Shown here: piece after piece, positions 39,480 to 47,338 of the stretch
Position numbering within the stretch: position 1 is the stretch's first letter
Layout: each line of letters starts with the position of its first letter
NCBI RefSeq assembly: GCF_005497185.1
Contig: NZ_RJTN01000025.1
Coordinates: 1-61,691, forward strand
DNA length: 61,691 nt
Origin: Pectobacterium polonicum
Lineage (GTDB): Bacteria > Pseudomonadota > Gammaproteobacteria > Enterobacterales > Enterobacteriaceae
Direction: 5' to 3'
Translations under genes and position numbers: made by a program
The notes under the pieces: generated by a model
Told to the model about the DNA's origin: nothing
The model's input: only the letters and a program-made list of their open reading frames with translations
Databases searched by the model: none

Positions 39480-39959
39480 TTACGCGAAGCTAGTCATCTT
39501 TACGATTTTATCCTGAAAACGAAGCAAGGCATCGGCAGCTCGTTGCAGACTTTCTGCACTCGCCTTTTCATTACGCGATAATGCCGCATCAATACCTTCC
39601 TGAATTTTGGAGAACACGTTCATAGGCTGGCGTGGTGAAGCGGGTGCGGTACCGTCATAAACGACTTTAGACAACGCGGTAGGAGCCATGAAACCCAACA
39701 GTGGTGACGATTCATCGAGATCCATTTGCCCGTTTCGAATCAGGCTGTTTACAGCTTCATTCAACTCTTGTGGCGTCATATTCGTAAAATCGTATTTCTT
39801 AACCTCAGAGATAGAGCTAGAAGTGTGGTTTACACTCGCTTCCTGCGTTTTCCCCGCTAAAACGGCTGCAAACGAGGTTTGATTACCCGTTTGAGCCGCC
39901 GAGTTAGCGCTCGAAGCACGATGAGCAAAAAGGCCGAGTTCTCCAGTTCCAATTTTCAT
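39480..39959 (-). CDS. Conserved protein of unknown function, 159 aa
   Basis: Soluble, no signal peptide. A low-complexity Ser/Ala/Thr-rich N-terminus (residues 10-60) is followed by a conserved-looking helical part with T-P-Q-E-L-N-E-A-V-N-S-L near 61-72 and M-D-L-D-E-S-S-P-L-L-G near 78-88. I recall similar unnamed proteins in Pectobacterium, Dickeya and Pseudomonas but no function. A disordered N-terminus with a compact C-terminus would suit a secreted effector or flagellar-related protein, but nothing here proves that. AAGGAAAA precedes the ATG. Confidence 0.72.
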   Translation of the reverse strand: MKIGTGELGLFAHRASSANSAAQTGNQTSFAAVLAGKTQEASVNHTSSSISEVKKYDFTNMTPQELNEAVNSLIRNGQMDLDESSPLLGFMAPTALSKVVYDGTAPASPRQPMNVFSKIQEGIDAALSRNEKASAESLQRAADALLRFQDKIVKMTSFA

Positions 39960-40318
39960 CTTTTTCCTTATTCCCTTTCAGTCGTTGTAAATATTCAATT
40001 CATCCAATCAAACGATATATCAACGCGCTCAGTATAAGGCTTTCGATAAAGATATCCCTATCCGATTGGTGGAATAGTGCGGTAAACCTCAATTTTCTCA
40101 CGTTTTCAGCGATGCAAAAAAGGGGATGGGTTCTGCTCGTACCTTTATTGTACCTGTTTGAGTAAATGAAACGAGCCTTCGCAAAAGTGCCTCCCCTACC
40201 CAACGTATGCCCCCCCTGAAATTGGACATATTACTGTGAAGTAGATGAATAACTGGCTTTTAAATTTACTCTTCAGGTAACATCTTTGCGTTTATATACT
40301 ATTGAAAAGGAATTAAAA
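39960..40318. other. Intergenic region without a credible gene
   Basis: 359 bp between divergent genes. It must carry both promoters. A minus-strand frame at 40000-40203 lacks a ribosome-binding site and is rejected. No transposon end is clear. Confidence 0.4.
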
Positions 40319-41740
40319 ATGAATAGGTTAACCGTATTTTCAGTGGGCCTAATGCTATCTTCCTCAGCTTTCTCCCTCCCCTCACCACAAGAAATGTTCA
40401 AAAGCATAGACTGGATTCCCGATAGCACTGTTCAGGTAGGAAAGAGCATTAATGTGCTTTACCGCATGGCAATGTACACGGGGGAAGTAAACGAATTATG
40501 GTTAAATGTGGACTGCGCGACGGATAAAAAGACGCTGTTATTCTCTACAATTAAAGCATCTACCCGATCTGATATTCGAGTCTATGGCGCAAACTCAATC
40601 CTCCGTTACATTCCAGGTGTACCTTTTGAACCCGATGAAGACAGTTTGCTCAAGACAAAGCCCGAATTGGATGCTTGCCAGCAAACTATTTCAGCCCCGA
40701 AATGGACTGCGCTTTCCCTTAGAAATGACCAAAAAGATCAATATTTTGTTGACGTTAATAAGAGTAAGCGCGAAGGCGAAATACTTAAAATACGTTTGGC
40801 AACCGATTATGCCTTAACCTATAAAGATAAAGAATATGCCGCGCCATATTCTATAAAGATTCAGGATATGATTCTGAACTGTAAAAATAATCAAGGTAAA
40901 GAAATAAGTAGTTATTCCATAGATAACCAAGGGAATATTACAGATCACACGGCGACGACAGATGCTAAATTTATCTCCTTAGATCCAGAAAATGTTGAGA
41001 TATCAAAAAAACTTTGTGCCATTCACGATATTCACCAACTTAAAAGCTCTGACACCTTAGTCCTTCGCGAAAAAAAACCTGCCGATGATCAGCTAACTTT
41101 ACCTAATTTTGAAGAGAACGATCCTTCGTATCTGCAAAGCTTCCCTCTTACCAAAGAAGTAGCGAATGTGGTTGAAGAAGCGTTAGTCAACACGTACCAG
41201 CTCCCTACTTTCCAGCAGTTGGTTTATAGTCAGGAATCACCCAATGAAAAAGAAATGAGTGTTAGCATGCATTCAGTAACGGTGATCGATCGTCAACCTG
41301 ATGGGACAACATTGACTTTGGATAAATTAACGCTTGGTGATGTTCCATTTTATTCACAGCATCAGCGTTTATTTAATATAGTAGAATTTAAAAAATGGGA
41401 CTCCATTTCTACATCACCGACTATCAGTAAAACACTCAAAAATACATTTTCCATCCCCCCAAAAGAAGGGGCTGAATATCAATGGGAAAGCATGGGTAGC
41501 GACAAAAAAACCACTAGTCAGCAGTGTCGAGCTGATAAAAAATGGTCCGATGCTAAAGATATTAGTTCAACGTTCACAGGACGCTATCTTGAAATCATTT
41601 GTACAGATAACCGTGGAGATGGCGTACCAATGAGCAGTGATTATGCCTATATCGAAGATTTAGGCATATTCGTGCGTATTGGTTACCAAGAATCAGGTAA
41701 GAAACAGCGCTTTACTTTCCGCGATGTTATTGTGAAATAA
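40319..41740 (+). CDS. Exported protein of unknown function, 473 aa
   Basis: A signal peptide covers about residues 1-19 (M-N-R-L-T-V-F-S-V-G-L-M-L-S-S-S-A-F-S). The mature protein is acidic/lysine-rich, without membrane spans, and has about seven Cys placed for disulfides (for example D-C-A-T, L-N-C-K-N, K-L-C-A, Q-Q-C-R-A, I-I-C-T-D). I recognise no family. An upstream in-frame Met would place 11 charged residues before the signal, and GAAAAGGA lies at proper spacing for 40319, so that start is chosen. AT-rich relative to core genes. Monocistronic with a hairpin downstream. Confidence 0.75.
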   Translation: MNRLTVFSVGLMLSSSAFSLPSPQEMFKSIDWIPDSTVQVGKSINVLYRMAMYTGEVNELWLNVDCATDKKTLLFSTIKASTRSDIRVYGANSILRYIPGVPFEPDEDSLLKTKPELDACQQTISAPKWTALSLRNDQKDQYFVDVNKSKREGEILKIRLATDYALTYKDKEYAAPYSIKIQDMILNCKNNQGKEISSYSIDNQGNITDHTATTDAKFISLDPENVEISKKLCAIHDIHQLKSSDTLVLREKKPADDQLTLPNFEENDPSYLQSFPLTKEVANVVEEALVNTYQLPTFQQLVYSQESPNEKEMSVSMHSVTVIDRQPDGTTLTLDKLTLGDVPFYSQHQRLFNIVEFKKWDSISTSPTISKTLKNTFSIPPKEGAEYQWESMGSDKKTTSQQCRADKKWSDAKDISSTFTGRYLEIICTDNRGDGVPMSSDYAYIEDLGIFVRIGYQESGKKQRFTFRDVIVK

Positions 41741-41780
41741 CGCTCAAAAGTGAGAATATTTATCGCCTGACAAGGATGAC

Positions 41781-41814
41781 TAAAGTCAGATTTAACAATG
41801 TGAATCTGACTTTA
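41781..41814 (+). terminator. hairpin terminator of the 473-aa gene
   Basis: TAAAGTCAGATT and its exact complement form a 12-bp stem with a 10-nt loop, 40 bp after the stop. Confidence 0.6.
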
Positions 41815-41917
41815 ACAAATCAAGAAAACTCAATTTAAACCACCGACCGCTTTCAAGATAGCCATGATATTTGTGCTTATACTCCACGGCAGTAGATGGA
41901 GCGTATAATACGCGGCG

Positions 41918-42070
41918 ATGTACAGGGTGAAAAAGTTATTCGGTGGTTCAGTGACGCGATGGGACTACGATGATCTGGTTGCAAAGGCCCTGACGAAGGT
42001 GCACTCCCAGAACAAAATGACAAAGCGGTATGCCGGAAAGTGTACGCATGAGCTGAGGGACAATCTTTAG
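41918..42070 (+). pseudogene. Remnant of IS5-family (IS903-like) transposase C-terminus
   Basis: Fifty codons from ATG to TAG encode M-Y-R-V-K-K-L-F-G-G then D-Y-D-D-L-V-A-K-A, followed by N-K-M-T. This parallels the IS903 transposase C-terminus (M-Y-R-V-K-Q-L-L-G-G, N-Y-N-A-Q-V-G-E, N-K-L-T). The rest of the transposase and its terminal repeats are missing and a stop lies just upstream, so this is a dead fragment. Confidence 0.68.
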
Positions 42071-42126
42071 ATAAGCGCGTTTGTCTAAAACAAAACCACG
42101 TAGCACCTGCTTACAGAGGATAAATA

Positions 42127-42513
42127 ATGAAAAAATTAGCCATTGTATGGTTTTTTCTACTGCCCACAGTGCAAGCTGCGGCTTTGGATTGTAATAACGC
42201 CAACACGCAGCTCGATATGAATCAATGCGCGGATCGGGCGTATAAAAAAGTGGATGATGAGCTTAATAAGCTTTATCAGGATGTCGTAAAGCGGGTTGCT
42301 ATTGAAGAACACAAGGCGTTACTCAAGTCAGCCCAGAGAAAATGGATCGCGTACCGCGACGCTGACTGTGAGTTTCAGACCTTCCCAACAACCGGAGGAT
42401 CGGTGCATGGCATGGTGTATTCCCAGTGCCTGACGGAGAAAACTGCCGAGCGCGTAAAAGAGTTCAAAACCATGCTACGGTGTGAAGAAGGGGATTTGAG
42501 CTGTCCACTTTAA
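42127..42513 (+). CDS. LprI-domain (DUF1311) periplasmic protein
   Basis: 128 residues with a signal peptide about 1-19. The mature part shows the DUF1311/LprI pattern: L-D-C-N-N-A-N-T-Q-L-D-M-N-Q-C-A, D-D-E-L-N-K-L-Y and the W-I-A-Y-R-D-A-D-C core. The family includes a lysozyme inhibitor in mycobacteria; in enterobacteria the role is mostly untested. The gene follows an IS remnant, so it may have been inserted with it. Confidence 0.86.
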   Translation: MKKLAIVWFFLLPTVQAAALDCNNANTQLDMNQCADRAYKKVDDELNKLYQDVVKRVAIEEHKALLKSAQRKWIAYRDADCEFQTFPTTGGSVHGMVYSQCLTEKTAERVKEFKTMLRCEEGDLSCPL

Positions 42514-42570
42514 GCCACCGCCAAGTGTGGAAAGCGTCACAGACTAAACGCGGGGTAAGTGTTTGAATAG

Positions 42571-42657
42571 TGGCGGAGAGAGGGATTTCCCCCCCGGTAG
42601 CGTTGCCCCTACTCCCGTTTTCGAGACTGGTCCGTTCAGCCGCTCCGGCATCTCTCC
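42571..42657 (-). tRNA. serU: Degenerate tRNA-Ser(CGA), probable serU pseudogene
   Basis: On the minus strand, GGAGAGATGCC, GGAGCGGCTGAACGGACC, the CTCGAAA anticodon loop (CGA), the GTAG/CTAC variable arm, TCTCTCC and CCA all match E. coli serU. Two parts are broken: the anticodon stem has an A-G mismatch (CCAGT with ACGGG) and the T-arm is 3 nt short and lacks the TTC of the T-loop. It lies between an accessory region and mtfA, the same order as serU-mtfA-asnT in E. coli. It is therefore the native locus, likely non-functional. Confidence 0.7.
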
Positions 42658-42750
42658 GTTTAGCAGTTGCCATGATGCCTACTTTTGCGGCATGTTAACA
42701 GCACCCGCCCTCGCCTTTAAATTCAAGTGACGACTGAACGAGCAATAACA

Positions 42751-43548
42751 ATGATTAAATGGCCGTGGAAAAACACTCAACCTCAGGTGCAGACGCTTGA
42801 ACACTGGCAAGCTGCGATTTCCATCCCACTTCTCGCGCCTTTAAGCGACGAAGAGCTCAAACAACTGGTCGCCCTTGCCGATCAGTTTCTGAAGCAAAAG
42901 CGCCTGATTCCGTTGCAGGAACTGGTGTTAACGGACATCATGCAGCAGCGCATCGCCTTATTGTTTTCCCTGCCGGTGCTGTCGCTGGGAATGGATGCGC
43001 TGGATGGATTCCATGAAGTTCTGGTTTACCCCGGACCGTTTATTGTTGAAGAAGAGTGGCAGGACGATATTGGACTCGTGCATAAGGGGAAAATGGTGCA
43101 ATCCGGCCAAAGCTGGGATCAGGGACCGATTGTCCTCAACTGGCAGGAAGTGCAGGATTCCTTCGATCTCTCCGGTTTCAACCTCATCATTCATGAAGTC
43201 GCGCACAAGCTGGATATTCGCAGTAGCGGTGAAGCAACGGGCGTTCCCCTGATTCCGCTACGTGAGATTGCTGCCTGGGAACAACATCTGCATGGCGCAA
43301 TGGATGCCTTACAGGAAGAAATCGATCTGGTTGGGGAAGACGCCGCCAGCATGGACCCCTACGCCGTCCACGATCCGGCGGAGTGTTTTGCCGTACTATC
43401 AGAATATTTCTTCAGCGCCCCCGAACTTCTTGAAGAACGTTTCCCGGATCTGTATCGCTGCTTCCAAAAATTCTATCGCCAAGATCCACTCGCCCGGCTA
43501 AAAAACTGGCAAAACAGCACCAATTATCATGCGCCATCGATTTACTAA
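42751..43548 (+). CDS. mtfA: Mlc titration factor A (metallopeptidase) MtfA
   Basis: 265 residues, as in E. coli (YeeI). Zinc metallopeptidase that binds and inactivates the glucose repressor Mlc, thereby influencing ptsG. The H-E-V-A-H zinc motif lies near residues 149-153, with the third ligand glutamate region D-P-A-E-C-F-A-V near 209-216. Several in-frame codons precede it (from 42727), but M-I-K-W-P-W-K is the family start. Stands between degenerate serU and asnT. Confidence 0.95.
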   Translation: MIKWPWKNTQPQVQTLEHWQAAISIPLLAPLSDEELKQLVALADQFLKQKRLIPLQELVLTDIMQQRIALLFSLPVLSLGMDALDGFHEVLVYPGPFIVEEEWQDDIGLVHKGKMVQSGQSWDQGPIVLNWQEVQDSFDLSGFNLIIHEVAHKLDIRSSGEATGVPLIPLREIAAWEQHLHGAMDALQEEIDLVGEDAASMDPYAVHDPAECFAVLSEYFFSAPELLEERFPDLYRCFQKFYRQDPLARLKNWQNSTNYHAPSIY

Positions 43549-43611
43549 CTCATAAAAAAACGGCGAATTGTACATAGCCTAAACAGTCAGACGATAAAGC
43601 TGATTTTGCCG

Positions 43612-43640
43612 TTGACAGCACCGCAGGTGGCGGATATCAT
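43612..43640 (+). promoter_or_regulatory. strong sigma-70 promoter of tRNA-Asn
   Basis: TTGACA, 17 bp and TATCAT, followed by a GC-rich discriminator GCGCCCC. This layout is typical of stable-RNA promoters under stringent control. Confidence 0.82.
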
Positions 43641-43658
43641 GCGCCCCGTTCACACGAT

Positions 43659-43734
43659 TCCTCTGTAGTTCAGTCGGTAGAACGGCGGACTGTTAATCCG
43701 TATGTCACTGGTTCGAGTCCAGTCAGAGGAGCCA
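43659..43734 (+). tRNA. asnT: tRNA-Asn(GTT)
   Basis: 76 nt starting TCCTCTGTAGTTCAG and ending AGAGGAGCCA, with anticodon loop CTGTTAA (GTT) and intact T-arm GGTTCGAGTCC. By eye it equals E. coli asnT. Its 3' end is a common integration site; a P4-type integrase gene starts 162 bp downstream. Confidence 0.98.
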
Positions 43735-43895
43735 AATTCTTGTTTTCATGCCGCCTTGCGAATCCCTATGCGATTCAGATTCAATAGGTTACCGTGAAAA
43801 GTCTTCCCGATGCATTTTCAGTTTTCCCTCCGCATCGGGAGAATTTGGTGGTCAGATTTGGGGTCAAGTTGGTTCGATGACGGAGTGACCCCCAA

Positions 43896-45167
43896 ATGTC
43901 TCTTAACGACTCAAAAATCCGCAACTTAAAATCATCCGCAAAGCCCTTCAAAGTTTCTGATTCTCACGGTCTATACCTTTTAGTTAATCCAGGCGGTTCA
44001 CGTCTCTGGTATCTCAAATATCGTATCAATAGAAAAGAATCCCGCCTCAGCTTAGGTGCCTACCCTGATGTATCTCTAGCCGACGCTCGTCAACAGCGTG
44101 ACGGTATTCGAAAATTACTGGCGCAGAATATCAACCCAGCACAACAGCGCTCCGCTGAACGAACCACTGCCTCACCAGAAAAAACCTTCAAGACCGCGGC
44201 ATTGAGCTGGCATAAAAGTAACAGAACTTGGTCAGAGAACCATGCCGCCCGTCTGCTTGCCAGCATGAACAATCACATCTTTCCAATAATTGGACACCTG
44301 CCTATCACAGAGCTGAAAACTCGTCATTTCATCGACCTGCTGAAAGGTATTGAGAAAAAAGGTCTGCTGGAAGTGGCGGCACGAACCCGACAGCATATGT
44401 GCAACATTATGCGTCATGCTGTGCATCAGGAGTTGATAGAGCACAACCCGGCGGCAAATTTGGACGGAATTATTGCCCCTCCCGTAAAACGCCACTACCC
44501 TGCCCTTCCGCTGGAGCGGCTACCTGAACTACTGACTCGCATTGAGGACTACAAGCAAGGGAGAGAATTAACCCGCTTGGCGGTCTCACTCACCCTGCAC
44601 CTGTTCATCCGTTCCAGCGAGTTGCGCTTTGCCCGTTGGTCTGAGATCGATTTCAGAAACAAAATCTGGACCATTCCAGCCACCCGCGAAGCCATCCCCG
44701 GTGTCCGCTACTCTGGGCGTGGGGCGAAAATGCGCACGCCGCATATCGTTCCCCTCTCCCGTCAGTCCATCGCTATTTTGAAACAGATACGGGAAATCTC
44801 CGGGCATCAGGAACTGATATTCCCCGGAGACCATAATCGGTATAAACCAATGTGCGAAAACACGGTCAACAAGGCGCTGCGCTTGATGGGTTATGACACA
44901 AAAGATGAAATCTGCGGCCACGGATTCAGAGCGATGGCCTGTAGTGCGCTGATGGAGTCTGGACTGTGGGCACAGGATGCGGTTGAGCGCCAAATGAGCC
45001 ATCAGGAACGCAATAGCGTTCGAGCGGCTTACATCCATAAAGCAGAATATCTTGATGCCCGTAAAGCGATGATGCAATGGTGGTCGGATTATCTGAATAC
45101 CAACCGGGAAGAATATGTTGCGCCATACATTTATGCTCAACAACATAAGACGGCTGGAGCTGCCTGA
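43896..45167 (+). CDS. P4-type tyrosine integrase
   Basis: 423 residues: N-terminal arm-binding DUF4102 domain (K-F-K-V-S-D-S-H-G-L-Y-L-L-V-like, residues 15-90), core-binding SAM-like domain (about 100-190) and catalytic domain. Catalytic residues seen: R in F-I-R-S-S-E-L-R, H-G-F-R, H in M-S-H-Q and Y in R-A-A-Y-I-H-K. All are present, so the enzyme should be active. It integrates islands at tRNA 3' ends and lies directly after tRNA-Asn. No excisionase follows. Confidence 0.93.
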   Translation: MSLNDSKIRNLKSSAKPFKVSDSHGLYLLVNPGGSRLWYLKYRINRKESRLSLGAYPDVSLADARQQRDGIRKLLAQNINPAQQRSAERTTASPEKTFKTAALSWHKSNRTWSENHAARLLASMNNHIFPIIGHLPITELKTRHFIDLLKGIEKKGLLEVAARTRQHMCNIMRHAVHQELIEHNPAANLDGIIAPPVKRHYPALPLERLPELLTRIEDYKQGRELTRLAVSLTLHLFIRSSELRFARWSEIDFRNKIWTIPATREAIPGVRYSGRGAKMRTPHIVPLSRQSIAILKQIREISGHQELIFPGDHNRYKPMCENTVNKALRLMGYDTKDEICGHGFRAMACSALMESGLWAQDAVERQMSHQERNSVRAAYIHKAEYLDARKAMMQWWSDYLNTNREEYVAPYIYAQQHKTAGAA

Positions 45168-45184
45168 TCGATAACGCTCCTAAG

Positions 45185-45214
45185 AGCAGATCCTGATAAC
45201 AGGATTTGCTTTTT
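45185..45214 (+). terminator. integrase gene terminator
   Basis: AGCAGATCCTG and CAGGATTTGCT form an 11-bp stem with one mismatch, loop ATAA, followed by TTTTT. Confidence 0.8.
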
Positions 45215-45301
45215 CAGACAGCGAGAAAATCTTGCCTCAGCATTTCACAAACAGTCGAGAAATGTCAGTAAATTGCTCAGAACGGATACATGAATGAGTG
45301 T

Positions 45302-45616
45302 CTATTGCGGGGTAATCAACAACGTAGAATTAGGGTTACTTTTCTTATAACGATGGTACTGCAAGATTAGCGTTGCGAGATCTTCATCGACAGCATAGAA
45401 ATACGCTTCTGGCACATCCAACACCGCCGCAAACCGGCAAACCAGACCAAAATCCGGCGAACTGACTTCCCTTTCATATTGGCTTACGCGGGAACTCGAC
45501 GTCTCTTCATCCAGTCCAGCGAGACAACCGAGCTCGACCTGTTTTAATCCTGCATTCACTCGCGCCAGTCTTAATCGTTTACCAATCACGGAATTACCTG
45601 CTTCGCAGATTAACAT
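45302..45616 (-). CDS. XRE-family regulator, copy A
   Basis: 104 residues from the chosen start M-L-I-C; the frame is open 18 codons further but the paralogue at 45800 starts at the equivalent Met. Helix-turn-helix at about residues 10-65 (I-G-K-R-L-R-L-A-R, L-K-Q-V-E-L-G, S-S-S-R-V-S-Q-Y-E-R-E). C-terminal tail has A-Y-F-Y-A-V-D-E-D-L-A. It differs from copy B at about 15 of 104 residues. No cognate target is visible except a palindrome upstream. Confidence 0.86.
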   Translation of the reverse strand: MLICEAGNSVIGKRLRLARVNAGLKQVELGCLAGLDEETSSSRVSQYEREVSSPDFGLVCRFAAVLDVPEAYFYAVDEDLATLILQYHRYKKSNPNSTLLITPQ

Positions 45617-45681
45617 AAGCCGATTATCGCCGTTCCCGCTATGCCGCTCTTGAAGTGGTTCTTCACCCATTGAATTTAAAA

Positions 45682-45714
45682 TTCATTTTTGGTTATTTTA
45701 AGATCAAAAATGAA
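45682..45714. promoter_or_regulatory. inverted repeat upstream of XRE copy A
   Basis: TTCATTTTTG and its exact complement are separated by 13 bp, 65 bp upstream of the copy A start. Placed to be an autoregulatory operator. Confidence 0.5.
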
Positions 45715-45799
45715 GATTTAATTTATTGAGAGTAGGAATAATTAAATTTAGAAGGGTAAACGCACGGAATTGAATACCAGACACATTAGGGCACCAACC

Positions 45800-46114
45800 T
45801 TACTGAGGTGTGATGAGCAGCGTGGAGTTTGGGTTGGCTTTCTTGAAACGGTGATACTGTAAGATCAAGGTGGCGAGATCGTCATCGACGGCATAGAAAT
45901 ACGCTTCAGGAACATCCAGCACTGTAGCGAACCGAGAAACCAGCCCAAAATCTGGTGCATTGACTTCTCTTTCATATTGGCTCACACGAGAGCTTGCCGT
46001 TTCCTCATCTAAACCAGCGAGGCAACCGAGCTCTATCTGCTTTAATCCCTTGTTCACTCGGGCTAGTCTTAATCGCTTACCAATCACGGTGTTATCCACG
46101 GTACTGATCAACAT
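45800..46114 (-). CDS. XRE-family regulator, copy B
   Basis: 104 residues, helix-turn-helix as in copy A. The pair arose by tandem duplication, as they share about 86 percent of residues and the same end N-S-T-L-L-I-T-P-Q. This copy is divergent from the Ner-like pseudogene, with an inverted repeat in the gap. Two such regulators with slightly different recognition helices could divide or compete for the same sites. Confidence 0.87.
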   Translation of the reverse strand: MLISTVDNTVIGKRLRLARVNKGLKQIELGCLAGLDEETASSRVSQYEREVNAPDFGLVSRFATVLDVPEAYFYAVDDDLATLILQYHRFKKANPNSTLLITPQ

Positions 46115-46175
46115 AGATTGATTATCGCTTCTCTCACTAAGCCCTTCTTAAAGCATTTCTTTCCTAAATAAATTT

Positions 46176-46216
46176 TATCTTTATTTTTGGTTGTTTTTTC
46201 ACCCATAATAAAGATA
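46176..46216. promoter_or_regulatory. inverted repeat between XRE copy B and Ner-like gene
   Basis: TATCTTTATT and its complement AATAAAGATA with a 21-bp spacer, in the divergent gap. Candidate operator for either regulator. Confidence 0.45.
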
Positions 46217-46260
46217 TAGTTTACTGGAAGAAGTAAAGTTTCAATCCAAGAGGAGGACGT

Positions 46261-46533
46261 ATGAACATTGAACAACAGGAACAACGAATGGACTGGCATC
46301 CTGCCGATATCATTGCAGCTCTGCGTAAACGTAAGACAACGTTAGCAGCCGTATCACGTGAGGCAGGCCTTAGTTCATCAACTCTCGCAAATGCACTAAA
46401 CCGCCCCTGACCGAAAGGTGAACGACTCATTGCAGACGCACTGGGCATTCCAGCGAGTGAAATCTGGCCGAATCGTTATTTCGATTCCCAAGGGCAGCGC
46501 ATTCCGCGAGAAATTCGTCATAAAAACAATTAG
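46261..46533 (+). pseudogene. Ner/Nlp (SfsB)-like regulator broken by a nonsense codon
   Basis: Starting at a GAGGAGG-preceded ATG, the frame encodes M-D-W-H-P-A-D-I-I-A-A-L-R-K-R, S-S-S-T-L-A-N-A-L-N-R-P, then TGA at 46408-46410, then P-K-G-E-R-L-I-A-D-A-L-G-I to TAG at 46531. The family has W in R-P-W-P-K-G-E, so TGG has become TGA. Ner/Nlp proteins are small DNA-binding regulators of phage or plasmid origin. Only 49 residues can be made without readthrough. Confidence 0.82.
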
Positions 46534-46947
46534 ATCACTTACTGGGCTTAATCGCCAACCATCAGGGAACAACTTTCTGGTCTCCACTCAATTCAACCAT
46601 TCCGTATCATCAATTGGTTCGTTAATTATCTCGAACCAATTGATATGCTCTGATCTTTCTATTTACTTTTTTTTACGAAAAAATTCATCGGTGTTGCTCT
46701 GAGTAAAACCAATAACAGGTAAGGATAAGCTCTATTATGGATTGCAATTTGATTGATGATGTTCCTAAGTACAGGCACCCGTAATTTAGGAATGGCCGCC
46801 ATATTTATATTTTAAATGATAAGCACGCAATCCTCTCTGCATTAGCCAAGTCTGACTAAAGCAGCATCATTCATTTTTCGAAATAAAATATTAGTAATAA
46901 CCAGTTTGAAAGCATCGTGCTCAAAAGACTATTCAGTGAAAGTGTTT
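46534..46947. other. Non-coding gap with a 13-bp-arm inverted repeat
   Basis: 414 bp without a credible gene. ATCAATTGGTTCG (46609-46621) and its exact complement (46632-46644) flank a 10-bp spacer, followed by T-rich DNA that includes a run of eight Ts; it could be a terminator for the Ner-like gene or an operator. The rest is AT-rich. Confidence 0.5.
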
Positions 46948-47190
46948 TCACTTATCTTTTTTCTGGGTTTCATCCGGCATATCATTAAAATGATGATCGC
47001 TCAGAGATGGGGTAATCTTGTTACTTTCTTCAACAGGCGTGGTTTTATCATTTTCCTCCCCCATCGCTTTTTTAAAACCTTTAATCGATGCGCCCAAATC
47101 AGCACCAAGGCTGCTCAATTTTTTCGTCCCAAAGAGCAAAATAATAATCGCCGCGATAATTAATAGCTGCGTGATACTAATGCCACCCAT
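46948..47190 (-). CDS. Extra TatA/TatE-like Tat translocase component
   Basis: 80 residues: membrane helix 1-20 ([14 protein letters not shown]), the F-G-T-K-K-L hinge, amphipathic helix [15 protein letters not shown], and a charged tail. It closely resembles E. coli TatA and TatE and is not next to tatBC. TatA forms the pore of the twin-arginine pathway. It lies next to a gene for a Tat-exported hydrolase, suggesting a dedicated helper. GAGG precedes the ATG. Confidence 0.9.
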   Translation of the reverse strand: MGGISITQLLIIAAIIILLFGTKKLSSLGADLGASIKGFKKAMGEENDKTTPVEESNKITPSLSDHHFNDMPDETQKKDK

Positions 47191-47338
47191 AAATACCTCA
47201 TCAGTTAAATATTCTTTAATCGGAAAAACACAAGACTACATTCAATGCAGGTCAGCACGAACACCATAATTTATCTGATTACTAATATTTCTTACGCTCT
47301 TAATGATGATGCGTTGACCTTAAATCCGGCTGCTATAT

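Noticed and set aside
40000..40203. 67-residue minus-strand frame
   Set aside because: Lacks a start signal and family resemblance; it lies in a promoter region.
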